Assembly: GCA_964557295.1 (NCBI GenBank)
Contig: CAZKZP010000022.1
Span: forward strand, 1-47,225
DNA from: JBFMHP01 sp964557295
GTDB lineage: Bacteria > Pseudomonadota > Gammaproteobacteria > RBG-16-57-12
DNA: 47,225 bases
Direction: 5' to 3'
Made by a program: the position numbers and the translations under genes. Of the stretch, positions 40,390-47,225 are shown in pieces. The notes under the pieces were generated by a model that was given only the letters and a program-made list of their open reading frames with translations, had not been told where the DNA came from and made no database searches. The stretch's first letter is position 1. Every line of letters starts with the position of its first letter.

Positions 40390-41180
40390 TACCTCCCCAT
40401 CGAAGCCGAGTAGTCCTGGCCTTCCGGACCACGAAAGACGACCTCGCCTTTGGTCCGGTCGATGTGCGTCACTTGCCAACCGGACCGCCGTTCACCTTCG
40501 CGCAGGAAGGCGACACGTCCGTCCTGGGAAACGGCGACGTACGCCGCGTCTCCCCAGAGGTCGATGGCATCGACGTGAAACGGCGGTACACTGGTGGCCT
40601 GCTTTTGCCGTGTCGCCGCCTGCTTTTGCGTCGCGGCCTTGATCGCACGCACGTCCTGCGCAATGCCATCCAGGCGGGACTGTGCATCGGCGATGCGCTG
40701 CCTGATCTCGTCGTTGCCCTTATGCAGCTCGGCGATCGATTCCTGCATCGCGCCCATTCCGCCGGTCAGTTCCGATAGTGCGTGATTCACGCTCGCATGC
40801 TCGGTAGCCGAAGACTCGAACCACTGGTCGATGCGTGCCGACAATGCATCGATACTGCGCGCGATCGCCTCGGATATGCCACCTGTGAGGGGTGAAGCAC
40901 CGTCGGCGGGCGTACCTTCGATGACCGCACCGCCGGCGTTCACTGCGTCGTCATCAAACGCGGACAGCGTGTGATCCGAAGCGCTGGCGTCGTCACGCGG
41001 GCCGTCCACCTGTCCACCACGCAATATGACGAGCGCACCGATCGTCATCACACTGACGATGACGGCGACCAGAAGCGTCTTTCGCGATGAATGCCGCTTC
41101 CGTCGTTCCGCCGCACCCTCGCTGGTTGGGTCATGCGGCGGTCCATCGGATTGCCCTGGGCGTGTCTCATTCTCCATCAT
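40389..41180 (-). CDS. PilP-like inner-membrane protein of the ICE pilus locus
   Basis: 263 residues from the ATG at 41180 (MENETRPGQSDGPPHDPTSE). A short cytoplasmic part and a membrane segment (TLLVAVIVSVMTIGALVIL, about 30-50) are followed by a coiled-coil-prone zone (about 110-190, SIAELHKGNDEIRQRIADAQ) and a small beta domain (VDAIDLWGDAAYVAVSQDGR, GWQVTHIDRTKGEVVFRGPE) that resembles the homology-region domain of PilP proteins partnering secretins. It lies directly after pilL, with a 14-bp overlap. Family assignment is by pattern, not certain. Confidence 0.65.
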   Translation of the reverse strand: MMENETRPGQSDGPPHDPTSEGAAERRKRHSSRKTLLVAVIVSVMTIGALVILRGGQVDGPRDDASASDHTLSAFDDDAVNAGGAVIEGTPADGASPLTGGISEAIARSIDALSARIDQWFESSATEHASVNHALSELTGGMGAMQESIAELHKGNDEIRQRIADAQSRLDGIAQDVRAIKAATQKQAATRQKQATSVPPFHVDAIDLWGDAAYVAVSQDGRVAFLREGERRSGWQVTHIDRTKGEVVFRGPEGQDYSASMGR

Positions 41181-41664
41181 GCGGAGCCTCCGTCGTCGAA
41201 CTGGAATCGGGTTGCTGCGTGGCACGTCCTGTCGATGCGCACAGCTCGAACGAGATAAAGCGATGCACCGGATCGTGAATCAAACGGAATGCCGGTCCCG
41301 CCAGCGTCTCCAGCGCTTGCGCCAGCGTGATGGGGCCGAGATGTCGATGCACGGCCGGCAATGGCAGTGCGAGCAGGTCCGCGGATTCAGAACCCATTAC
41401 ATCTTCGGCAGCCAACCGATAGCCGCTCCGCTGGAGCAAATACTGCACTGCGTCGCCCACGGTGTAGATGCGCGCTGGAAACACGACCGTGATGGTCGCG
41501 GCCAGCAGGTCGGCCTGTGCGACGCTCGGCATCGCGGGCAACGTCGAATAGCGCCCTACCTGAACCTCGGCGGCATTCAAACGGGGGCTGATGGCCATAC
41601 AGGCCGCCGCAATGCCCAATGCGGCGAGTAACGGCCGGAGAACATCGAATGTACGTGTCTTCAT
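41167..41664 (-). CDS. pilL: PilL, PFGI-1 class (TIGR03748)
   Basis: 165 residues with a signal peptide (PLLAALGIAAACMAISPRLN). VGRYSTLPAMPSVAQADLLA, TVGDAVQYLLQRSGYRLA and AVHRHLGPITLAQALETLAG, then LIHDPVHRFISFELC, are the conserved TIGR03748 pattern: an N-terminal secretin-like domain of the ICE type IVb pilus locus. It is the first gene of the transfer operon in this orientation. Upstream lie about 125 bp before the recombinase stop with no visible terminator. Confidence 0.92.
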   Translation of the reverse strand: MKTRTFDVLRPLLAALGIAAACMAISPRLNAAEVQVGRYSTLPAMPSVAQADLLAATITVVFPARIYTVGDAVQYLLQRSGYRLAAEDVMGSESADLLALPLPAVHRHLGPITLAQALETLAGPAFRLIHDPVHRFISFELCASTGRATQQPDSSSTTEAPHDGE

Positions 41665-41790
41665 GTCGAGCCCTGCATTCAGGAGCGGCAGATCGAGGGT
41701 GCGTATGTCATGTGCCCATCATTGCGTCCTGAACCACGCCTGGAAACGGAAAATCGATGCGCCGCAGCGCGGACTTTCTCCATCGGCCCG

Positions 41791-42657
41791 TCAACGGCCG
41801 AGGTAGACCGACGTGATCTGCTCGCGCTCGTGACCCAGTTCCCGGCTGATGGTCTGGCGGGCGTGCCGGTCCACCACCTTCTGCCCGGGGCTCAGCGCCT
41901 TCGTCACCGGGCCGCCGGCGGCCGGCGCCTTCCAGCCGGTCAGCTCTTCATAGCGTCGCTGCGCATACGCATGACGCAACCCGTGCAGCTTCGAGAGTCC
42001 GGCATTTGCCGTATGCCGTTCGTAGGCGCGAAGCTGCCGAACGTAGTTGCGATCGCTCGGGATGAGGGAGCCGCTCCCGGCAAGCTGTCGTACTCGATTC
42101 AGTACGTCGCGTTGTTCATCGGTACGCACCGGTATGTCCCGCGCCTTGCCTCCCTTGGTCCAACTGGCCTTCAGGCTGAGGTGTTCGCCGCGGTCGGCGT
42201 AGCTGGGATCAAACTTGATCGCCTCCTCTCGGCGCAGCCCGAAGGCCTGTTGCAATTCGAGGCTCATCCGCACGTAAGGATCGCGGATCTTCTCCAGGTC
42301 CGGCGCGCTCACCGTCTTCGCCTTCGACGCATTGCTGACGAACTGCCGATCCGGAATCCCGTAGTGATCGTTCGATCGGGCCACGACGTTCTGCTTGTCC
42401 ACTTTCTGCGCCCACCAGCGCAAGACCGCCATCCGGTTCTTGATCGTGCCGACGCTGAGTTCCTGCGTCAGCCAATCCTTGACCAGCGCCTCGACATGCT
42501 TTGGTTTCAATGAGCGCGCGTTCATGCCACGAAAACCCAGTGCATCCAACTGGTTTGCGATGAGCATCAAGTGGTGCATGCGCTTTGCTTGTGTCGCATA
42601 GCTGCCGTCGCGGTTGCGATGGCAGAGTTGTTTGAGTTGGTAGTTCAGATCTCTCAC
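41791..42657 (-). CDS. Tyrosine recombinase / integrase-domain protein
   Basis: 288 residues. The N-terminal SAM-like core-binding domain (about 1-95, SLKPKHVEALVKDWLTQELS, TIKNRMAVLRWWAQKV) is followed by the catalytic domain: FGLRREEAIKF (first Arg), a lysine in the beta-hairpin WTKGGKARDIPVRT, LHGLRHAYAQRRY (His-x-x-Arg) and, at the very end, TSVYLGR with the nucleophilic Tyr. This integrase_1-type class is common as a chromosomally or ICE-borne accessory recombinase next to pilL; whether it is the ICE's own integrase is not certain, because no attachment site or tRNA gene is adjacent. Confidence 0.85.
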   Translation of the reverse strand: MRDLNYQLKQLCHRNRDGSYATQAKRMHHLMLIANQLDALGFRGMNARSLKPKHVEALVKDWLTQELSVGTIKNRMAVLRWWAQKVDKQNVVARSNDHYGIPDRQFVSNASKAKTVSAPDLEKIRDPYVRMSLELQQAFGLRREEAIKFDPSYADRGEHLSLKASWTKGGKARDIPVRTDEQRDVLNRVRQLAGSGSLIPSDRNYVRQLRAYERHTANAGLSKLHGLRHAYAQRRYEELTGWKAPAAGGPVTKALSPGQKVVDRHARQTISRELGHEREQITSVYLGR

Positions 42658-43549
42658 GGTGCAATCTCTATCTGGTAAGTGTTTATGACCACCCGGCAGC
42701 CGTAGCTAACTGGGCTCGCTTGCGCGAAACGGTCAGGGACACCACTCCCATACGACCTGAATATGCCTGGTCTCAGGCAACGCCGGTTTTCCCTGTTGGG
42801 TAATGGCCCGGCGCTGGCCAACCTGCCCGATCTCGGGCGTTCTTTCAGTGTGGTTTCATCACATCACCTCCTTTCAATGGTGCGGACACAGTCCGCTGGT
42901 TTATGGAAAATGAACGTCGACGGGATCGCCAGGGGCGACCGTCTTTGCTCGTCGTGTAAAAACAGGCTTGCGCCTACGTGAAGGGCAGACCTTGCGGTCC
43001 GTGTCGGCTGGAAGATGGACCAACGGCGTATAGCCGCCGCGCATCAAATGGTCCGGATGCGCTCGATCGCCACTGTACCCGCAGTGGCCACGGTTAGATT
43101 CGATAGATCTTGGCGATCCGAGGGCGCAGTATAGGAACACATCATCCCGCCGTAACCCCGAAATTCGATCGCAAGCCCGCGCCATTCCCGGGACCGCCGC
43201 CCTCGTCACTACCCCGCTACGCTCGCTAGTGACGAGGGCGACTTCGCTACAGTCCAAACGGCCCGCCAGGCTCGCACCTGGCATGTCGCTTGGAATTGAT
43301 GATCGGTGCAGGCTTTCAGAGCAACGGCCTGACCACAGGGGTCCACAGGCGCCGCTGACCGCGGCCCCGCCCTTGGCTGCGCGAATGAGAGGCTCGCTAC
43401 GCCGTAGCGGGCAAGGCCTGTGGACTCTGTGGACAGCCCGAATTCTGATACATCGGTCGGTGGAGCGGTTACGAAGGGTACTGAACAGGCCGGGTGGTTA
43501 CAGTGTAACCACCCCCTGTCGCGCGTCCTGTGTAGCCCACCCTGTTTTT
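42658..43549. other. Long GC-rich non-coding region with several hairpins
   Basis: About 890 bp without a convincing gene. It contains gcccga-tc-tcgggc (42825-42838), gcggac-aca-gtccgc (42882-42896), a strong 14-bp-arm hairpin at 43198-43240, cgctacg-c-cgtagcg near 43394-43408, and an inverted pair gtccacaggc / gcctgtggac at 43341-43350 and 43416-43425. On the minus strand a GGAGGTG site precedes a 4-codon frame (ATGAAACCACAC-stop) and then the 42825-42838 hairpin, like a leader. It lies between divergent transfer and hipBA units, a suitable place for an oriT, oriV or promoter region; which is unknown. Confidence 0.5.
43198..43240. other. Perfect 14-bp-arm inverted repeat
   Basis: cgccctcgtcacta (43198-43211) and tagtgacgagggcg (43227-43240) surround a 15-base loop. 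There is no T tract, so it is not an ordinary intrinsic terminator. It could be a relaxase recognition hairpin (oriT), a replication initiator site or part of an RNA. It has the highest pairing strength of any dyad I see in the ICE part. Confidence 0.6.
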
Positions 43550-43663
43550 TATCGTACGTGATATATCGCAAACATTGGCAGGCGGCGCGCCTGCATTTAT
43601 CACGTGCGGTATATTTTTCTTGCCGTCAGCGGATCAAGGTGCTATTTTTTACCGTACGATATC
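43550..43663. promoter_or_regulatory. Three operator-like sites upstream of hipB (second pair)
   Basis: Related dyads occur at 43550-43565 (tatcgtacgtgatata), 43598-43613 (tatcacgtgcggtata) and 43650-43663 (taccgtacgatatc), about 50 bp apart. The last is 17 bp from the hipB start. The TATC..ACG..GATA symmetry and regular spacing recall the multiple HipB operators of hipBA promoters, and AT-rich tracts between them could serve as promoter boxes. Confidence 0.65.
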
Positions 43664-43680
43664 TTTTTGAGGGCGCAGCC

Positions 43681-43965
43681 ATGACGCAGGGTGACATCTC
43701 TTACGGAACGGTCCAGACCGCCGAGGAACTCGGCCGCCTGGCGCGCGCCCATCGCAAACAGCGGCGCCTGACACTGGAAACGGTCTCCGGGCTCGGTAAT
43801 CTGAGCACGCGCTTCCTGTCGGAGTTCGAGCGGGGCAAGGAGACGGCCGAGATCGGCAAGGTCCTGAAGGCGCTGCGCACCTTAGGGCTGGAGGTCATCA
43901 TCCAGCCACGTGGGACGGCGACGCCGGCTCGCCGTACCGGCAAGACCGGTGAGGAGTCCTCGTGA
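43681..43965 (+). CDS. hipB: HipB-like XRE antitoxin (second pair)
   Basis: 94 residues from the ATG at 43681 (MTQGDISYGTVQTAEELGRL), with a GAGGG site upstream. The helix-turn-helix covers about 18-70 (RKQRRLTLETVSGLGNLSTR, FLSEFERGKETAEIGKVLKA), of the y4mF type usual for HipB. It ends TLGLEVIIQPRG and a disordered tail. The stop overlaps the GTG of hipA by 4 bp. The longer frame beginning at 43420 crosses the operators and is not used. A 5'-truncated relative lies at 8801-9082. Confidence 0.92.
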   Translation: MTQGDISYGTVQTAEELGRLARAHRKQRRLTLETVSGLGNLSTRFLSEFERGKETAEIGKVLKALRTLGLEVIIQPRGTATPARRTGKTGEESS

Positions 43966-45215
43966 GCGACACCGATACCCTCAACCTTTGGCACGAGCAG
44001 CGCCGGGTCGGTCAGCTTTGGCGCAATACCGCCGGGGCCATCGGGTTTCGCTACGATCCCGACTGGATCGCCGGCGGTGGCTTCGCCGTCTCCCGCTCCC
44101 TGCCGCTGGCGGTCCGGGAATTCGCCCCGGAGGAAGGCACCGCCCAGCGCTGGTTCGCCAATCTGTTGCCCGAGGGGGCAGTGCGCGAGCACATCGTCCG
44201 CGACCTCAAGCTGCCGAATACGGATTTCGACCTGCTGCGCGCCATCGGCGGCGAGTGCGCCGGCGCGCTGTCGATTCTACCCGTAGACCGGCAACCATCG
44301 GGCCAGCGGCAATACCGTCCGTTGACGGAGAAGGACTTGGCCGACCTGGCGGCGCGCCGGGGACAGATCTACGCCGTCTGGCCGGCGGACGAGCGCCCGC
44401 GATTGTCGCTCGCCGGCGCCCAGGACAAGTGCCCGGTACTGGTGCGCGACGATCAGTATTTTCTGCCGCAGGGCGAAGCGCCTTCCAGTCACATCCTGAA
44501 ATTCGAGCTGGCCGACTACCGTCATCTGCCCGCCTACGAGACCTTCACCATACAACTGGCCGCGGCCATCGGCCTGCCGGTGGTAGATATCAGTTTGCGG
44601 TCCATTGGAAAAACCCGGTACGCACAGATTGCGCGCTATGATCGGCTTTGGGATGAACGCGGCGAGGTGCAGCGATTGCACCAGGAGGATTTCTGCCAGG
44701 CCCTGGGTTATGGGCACGAGAAGAAATATCAGGAACACGGTGGACCGTCCTTCGCGCAGTGTTACCGCCTGGTGCAGGAGGCCTCCAGCGAGCCGGCCAT
44801 CGATGTGCAACACCTGTTGCGCTGGCAGATTTTCAATGTGCTCGCGGGCAACTCAGATGGCCACGCCAAGAACCTCTCCCTGTTGCATTTGCCTGATGAC
44901 GCAACCCGCCTGGCACCGTTCTATGACCTGGTGTGCACACGCGCCATCGAACGCATCGACTACCATCTCGCCTTCGATGTCGGCGGAGAGCGCAATCCCA
45001 GTGTGATCACTTCAGCCCACTGGGAGGCACTTGCCAAGGCGTGCGACGTGCGACCGCAATTTCTCGGTAATCTGGTGCGTGAAACCGCGGCCGCTTTGCT
45101 GGAAAGTCTCGGGCCGGCACGAGAAACCTTCGAGGCACACTATGGCGCCTATCCGGCGCTGCAACGCATCGAGCAGGTCGTTACCACACAGTGCAGGCGT
45201 AGCGAGAAACGGTAG
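43962..45215 (+). CDS. hipA: HipA-family serine/threonine kinase toxin (second pair)
   Basis: 417 residues from the GTG at 43962, which overlaps the hipB stop. N-terminal HipA domain (about 1-105: GTAQRWFANLLPEGAVREHI), then LSLAGAQDK (about 148-156) with the Ser equivalent to the autophosphorylated Ser150 of E. coli HipA, HILKFE with Lys180, catalytic LAGNSDGHAKN (about 294-304) and FYDLVCT (Asp322). It is close to the E. coli type and unlike the first HipA of this window. It is intact, so it is presumably an active toxin or persistence kinase held by HipB. Confidence 0.93.
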   Translation: MSDTDTLNLWHEQRRVGQLWRNTAGAIGFRYDPDWIAGGGFAVSRSLPLAVREFAPEEGTAQRWFANLLPEGAVREHIVRDLKLPNTDFDLLRAIGGECAGALSILPVDRQPSGQRQYRPLTEKDLADLAARRGQIYAVWPADERPRLSLAGAQDKCPVLVRDDQYFLPQGEAPSSHILKFELADYRHLPAYETFTIQLAAAIGLPVVDISLRSIGKTRYAQIARYDRLWDERGEVQRLHQEDFCQALGYGHEKKYQEHGGPSFAQCYRLVQEASSEPAIDVQHLLRWQIFNVLAGNSDGHAKNLSLLHLPDDATRLAPFYDLVCTRAIERIDYHLAFDVGGERNPSVITSAHWEALAKACDVRPQFLGNLVRETAAALLESLGPARETFEAHYGAYPALQRIEQVVTTQCRRSEKR

Positions 45216-45280
45216 CCGGATCATGGCAATCAAGGGACGCGACAAACGCTCATTTACATAACAGGAAATTTAGGGATGGA

Positions 45281-45339
45281 GCGTCACGAGAAGTGACGCC
45301 CTACCTCAGACAGGATACGCCCCGCACGAGGCGGGGCGT
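45281..45339. terminator. Two consecutive hairpins between convergent genes
   Basis: gcgtcac-gagaa-gtgacgc (45281-45299) and acgccccgc-acgag-gcggggcgt (45317-45339) lie between the hipA stop and the convergent stop at 45348. They are perfectly paired but lack a clear T tract. Transcription end from both sides is the simplest reading. They are strikingly regular and could also be a mobile-element end. Confidence 0.5.
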
Positions 45340-45347
45340 GAAAGTGA

Positions 45348-46016
45348 CTACGCATCGATGGGCCGGAATACCTCATCCAGATCGATACGGGCCGGCTCGA
45401 TCCATGGTTCGACGACATACGCTTTCGAGCGGCTGCCGTCGGATTGCGTGATGTCACACAGACCTTCCGGCGCCTGCCCCTCGATATCGTAATCGACGAC
45501 GGCGACAGCAGGCGCGGCGCCCGGCTGATCGGCAATCACCGCTTGCACGATGCCGCCTTCCATGACGACGGCAAGCCGCGAGCAGCGCGGACTCGACTCG
45601 GGACGATCCGTCTCCGGACTTGCTCCTGATGCCTGAAGCGCCGCCTGGTAGGCCTGATCCAGGTCCTCCCAGTCGATGCTCCCGCCCCGCTCTTCACCGC
45701 GCCGGTAGGCCTCGATCAGCAGGCGGACCGCTTGGAAAGCCGCGTCCCGGCGGCGGATCGCCTTGACACTGGCGTCGGGTTCCGGCCAGTCGCCGCATAC
45801 TTCGTCCTCCACGGTAAACTCAAGGGGAACACCGGCGTCACCCTTTTCCTCGAACTCATCGTAGTGCAGCGGTACTTCTGCTGAGTCTTGCCAGATATCA
45901 CCCTGGTCGAACAGCTCACCGGCCTTGGTGATGGCGGCTTCCCGGGTTTCGGCCTCGATGCCGACCATGACCCTGTGTTCGTAGGGCAAGGTGTATTGAA
46001 TGATATATCTCATCAT
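45348..46016 (-). CDS. ICE accessory hypothetical protein, acidic
   Basis: 222 residues from the ATG at 46016 with a clear AGGAG site nine bases upstream. MRYIIQYTLPYEHRVMVGIE and ETREAAITKAGELFDQGDIW form an N-terminal alpha/beta unit; a helical middle (QAVRLLIEAYRRGEERGGSI) leads to a second beta-rich part (VVMEGGIVQAVIADQPG, AVAVVDYDIEGQAPEGLCDI), which recalls a small domain seen repeatedly in plasmid and ICE accessory proteins. No signal, no membrane segment, very acidic. I recognise it as typical ICE cargo, not by function. The start lies 28 bp from the scaffold gap. Confidence 0.7.
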   Translation of the reverse strand: MMRYIIQYTLPYEHRVMVGIEAETREAAITKAGELFDQGDIWQDSAEVPLHYDEFEEKGDAGVPLEFTVEDEVCGDWPEPDASVKAIRRRDAAFQAVRLLIEAYRRGEERGGSIDWEDLDQAYQAALQASGASPETDRPESSPRCSRLAVVMEGGIVQAVIADQPGAAPAVAVVDYDIEGQAPEGLCDITQSDGSRSKAYVVEPWIEPARIDLDEVFRPIDA

Positions 46017-46044
46017 GATTCTCCTCTTGGTTCCTCAATCGGAG

Positions 46045-46054
46045 NNNNNNNNNN
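46045..46054. other. Scaffold gap (10 Ns)
   Basis: Ten undetermined bases just upstream of the preceding gene's ribosome binding region. The true gap length is unknown, so gene order across it is a scaffold inference. Confidence 1.
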
Positions 46055-46122
46055 CGATGGGGTTGGTTGTGTACTCGAGTCATAGACCCGATTGATTTGA
46101 AATAACGCTGTTGAAACGCTTC

Positions 46123-46551
46123 TCAGTCCTCATCAGGCAACAGGATGGTGATCACGGGTTCACCTTGATCACCTGGGCCGACGATCAGTTTCAGCGTCGC
46201 TAGTATTGCCTCCTTCGAATACCCGTCGCGACGCACCCGGTAGAGCTTGAACAACAACCGATCGCCTGAACCCGAGCCCTGTCGAATAGCGTGGGACGCC
46301 ATGAAGAGCACATCCCACAAACGACCGGATTGGTCCTGATAGACCTGCTTGTCGCTGTCATCCTCCGTCCAGGCTATGCAATCGGCCCAGGCTGCGGATG
46401 TCACGGCTACCGGCCATTTGAAACCGGCTTCCTGTGCCATGCTGCCTGTGTCGATCAGTACACCATCTTCGATGGCCTGGGCTCGGGTATAGGTCGAGAT
46501 AACCTCACCGAAAAACGATTCGGTACTGCGATTACTTGAAGAGTTGGACAT
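46123..46551 (-). CDS. ICE accessory protein, DUF6573-like
   Basis: 142 residues from the ATG at 46551, with AGGAGG six bases upstream; the open frame to 46734 lies in the leader and radC. FFGEVISTYTRAQAIEDGVL, IDTGSMAQEAGFKWPVAVTS and WDVLFMASHAIRQGSGSGDR follow the DUF6573 pattern of plasmid- and ICE-borne proteins often found with radC. The function is unknown. A short hairpin (46593-46606) in the leader resembles those before other accessory genes here. Confidence 0.8.
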   Translation of the reverse strand: MSNSSSNRSTESFFGEVISTYTRAQAIEDGVLIDTGSMAQEAGFKWPVAVTSAAWADCIAWTEDDSDKQVYQDQSGRLWDVLFMASHAIRQGSGSGDRLLFKLYRVRRDGYSKEAILATLKLIVGPGDQGEPVITILLPDED

Positions 46552-46592
46552 GGTGTTCCTCCTGTTAGGAATTAACACCGGGTCACACCTCC

Positions 46593-46606
46593 TTCCCGAC
46601 CGGGAA
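46593..46606 (-). promoter_or_regulatory. Leader hairpin upstream of the DUF6573-like gene
   Basis: ttcccg-ac-cgggaa with a GGAGG on its 3' side (minus strand) and about 40 bp of leader before the start codon. A counterpart stands upstream of radC at 47179-47194. It may be a shared attenuator or regulator site of ICE accessory genes. Confidence 0.4.
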
Positions 46607-46648
46607 AGTGGATGCTTTCCCGGCTGGGTTTGTGAAAAATTACGAATG

Positions 46649-47140
46649 TCAGAGCAGGCCACGTTCAGCGAATGACACGCTCTCACCACCGGACACCACG
46701 AAGTGGTCGAGCACACGCACATCGACCAGTGCAAGTGCCTCTTTCAGCCGGCGGGTAAGCATTTCATCCGCACGACTTGGCTCCGCGACTCCGGAGGGGT
46801 GGTTGTGGAAAAAAACCATGGCGGCCGCATTCACCTCCATGGCTTGTTGCACGATGACGCGCGGATGAACCGAGGCACCGTCGATGGTGCCCTGAAACAA
46901 CTCGCGCACGGCGATGATCCGATGCCGGTTGTCCAGGAACAGACAACCGAATACCTCGTTGCGGTAGTCGGCCAGACAAAGACGCAGAAAATTGCGCGTC
47001 TCATCAGGACTGCTCAAGGTTCTTCCGGCGCGATGCTTGATCGCCAATACCTTCATCGCCAACGTCACCACTGATTGCTTCTCCGCGTCGTTGAGCTCCG
47101 ACGGTGCTAGACCAATGAACCGGTCTTCCGTGTTTTTCAT
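46649..47140 (-). CDS. radC: RadC-like JAB-domain protein
   Basis: 163 residues from the ATG at 47140 with GAGGAG about seven bases upstream. The JAB/MPN+ metal-binding motif is FFHNHPSGVAEPSRADEML (His-x-His...Asp), preceded by YRNEVFGCLFLDNRHRIIAV and LFQGTIDGASVHPRVIVQQA. It is short, lacking the N-terminal helix-hairpin-helix domain of chromosomal RadC, as usual for the ICE- and prophage-borne form. Its role is not settled despite the historical name; it is a common ICE accessory gene. Confidence 0.92.
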   Translation of the reverse strand: MKNTEDRFIGLAPSELNDAEKQSVVTLAMKVLAIKHRAGRTLSSPDETRNFLRLCLADYRNEVFGCLFLDNRHRIIAVRELFQGTIDGASVHPRVIVQQAMEVNAAAMVFFHNHPSGVAEPSRADEMLTRRLKEALALVDVRVLDHFVVSGGESVSFAERGLL

Positions 47141-47178
47141 GACTGATCTCCTCGAATGAACGGGGAGACCAGACCCGT

Positions 47179-47194
47179 GGGGGGATGATCCCCC
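47179..47194 (-). promoter_or_regulatory. Leader hairpin upstream of radC
   Basis: ggggggatgatcccccg, arms of seven bases, about 40 bp before the radC start and followed (minus strand) by a GGTCTCCCCG segment. The same layout, hairpin then leader then strong ribosome binding site, precedes the DUF6573-like gene. Bases 47195-47225 hold nothing else I can support. Confidence 0.4.
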
Positions 47195-47225
47195 GATGGG
47201 TTGGAAGGTGGCCGGGTAATTGAGT

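Noticed and set aside
42658..43549. tRNA gene or ICE attachment site next to the recombinase
   Set aside because: No cloverleaf-like sequence or direct repeat typical of att sites could be found by eye in this stretch.
45888..46085. A plus-strand open frame crossing the Ns
   Set aside because: It reads through undetermined bases and is antisense to the accessory gene at 45348-46016.

Overview
The window is about 61-63% GC and gammaproteobacterial in style. Class Ia ribonucleotide reductase under a cobalamin riboswitch, a divergent metR/metE pair and REP-associated transposases support this; I cannot name the genus. It reads as a mosaic: a graveyard of mobile elements on the left (1-9430), a chromosome-like metabolic block (10491-18433), a small accessory block (18840-24003), and a long conjugation module of an integrating conjugative element (ICE) of the PFGI-1/SXT-like class (24177-42657), ending in accessory ICE genes (43681-47140). 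Ten Ns at 46045-46054 mark a scaffold gap. Position 1 falls inside a repeat whose second copy lies at 7983, so the left edge may be an assembly break. || Left region: two sequence-identical REP-associated tyrosine transposase genes (1-657, cut by the edge; 7698-8639), a chimeric gene fusing a thioredoxin-2 zinc ribbon to a DUF4838/CBM9-type protein, a complete IS110-family (IS1111-like) element, and remnants of IS5-, IS91- and hipBA-type genes. These are stitched together by a recurrent GGGTCAGGCCTG-type motif and a roughly 460-bp repeated non-coding element. || Conjugation module, read right to left on the minus strand: tyrosine recombinase, PilL (TIGR03748), a PilP-like protein, a small membrane protein, TIGR03759, lytic transglycosylase, TIGR03765, TraD coupling protein, TIGR03747, then a three-gene insertion (hipB-like, hipA kinase, TOPRIM protein), then RAQPRD, TIGR03758, 03745, 03750, 03746, 03749, 03752, 03751 and the TraC/VirB4 ATPase. 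The gene normally found next, TIGR03757, appears 14 kb further left (9764-10252), followed by a decayed TraU (TIGR03756). Between them sit two blocks separated by a second copy of the traC 3' end (18449-18823): yafY-VOC-SnoaL-tfoX::ISL3-lysR-ahpD-like, and metE-metR-nrdA-nrdB. The element therefore looks split or loaded with cargo at the traC/TIGR03757 junction. No relaxase, TIGR03755 or TraG is visible, so this window alone does not encode a complete transfer system. || The most interesting candidate system is the tightly coupled hipB-hipA-TOPRIM operon (31730-35217) inside the type IV secretion genes, with its own palindromic operator. A second, conventional hipBA pair (43681-45215) with three operator-like sites stands near the integrase, and a decayed relative of it lies at 8801-9113. 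These point to repeated acquisition of HipA-type kinases by this ICE.
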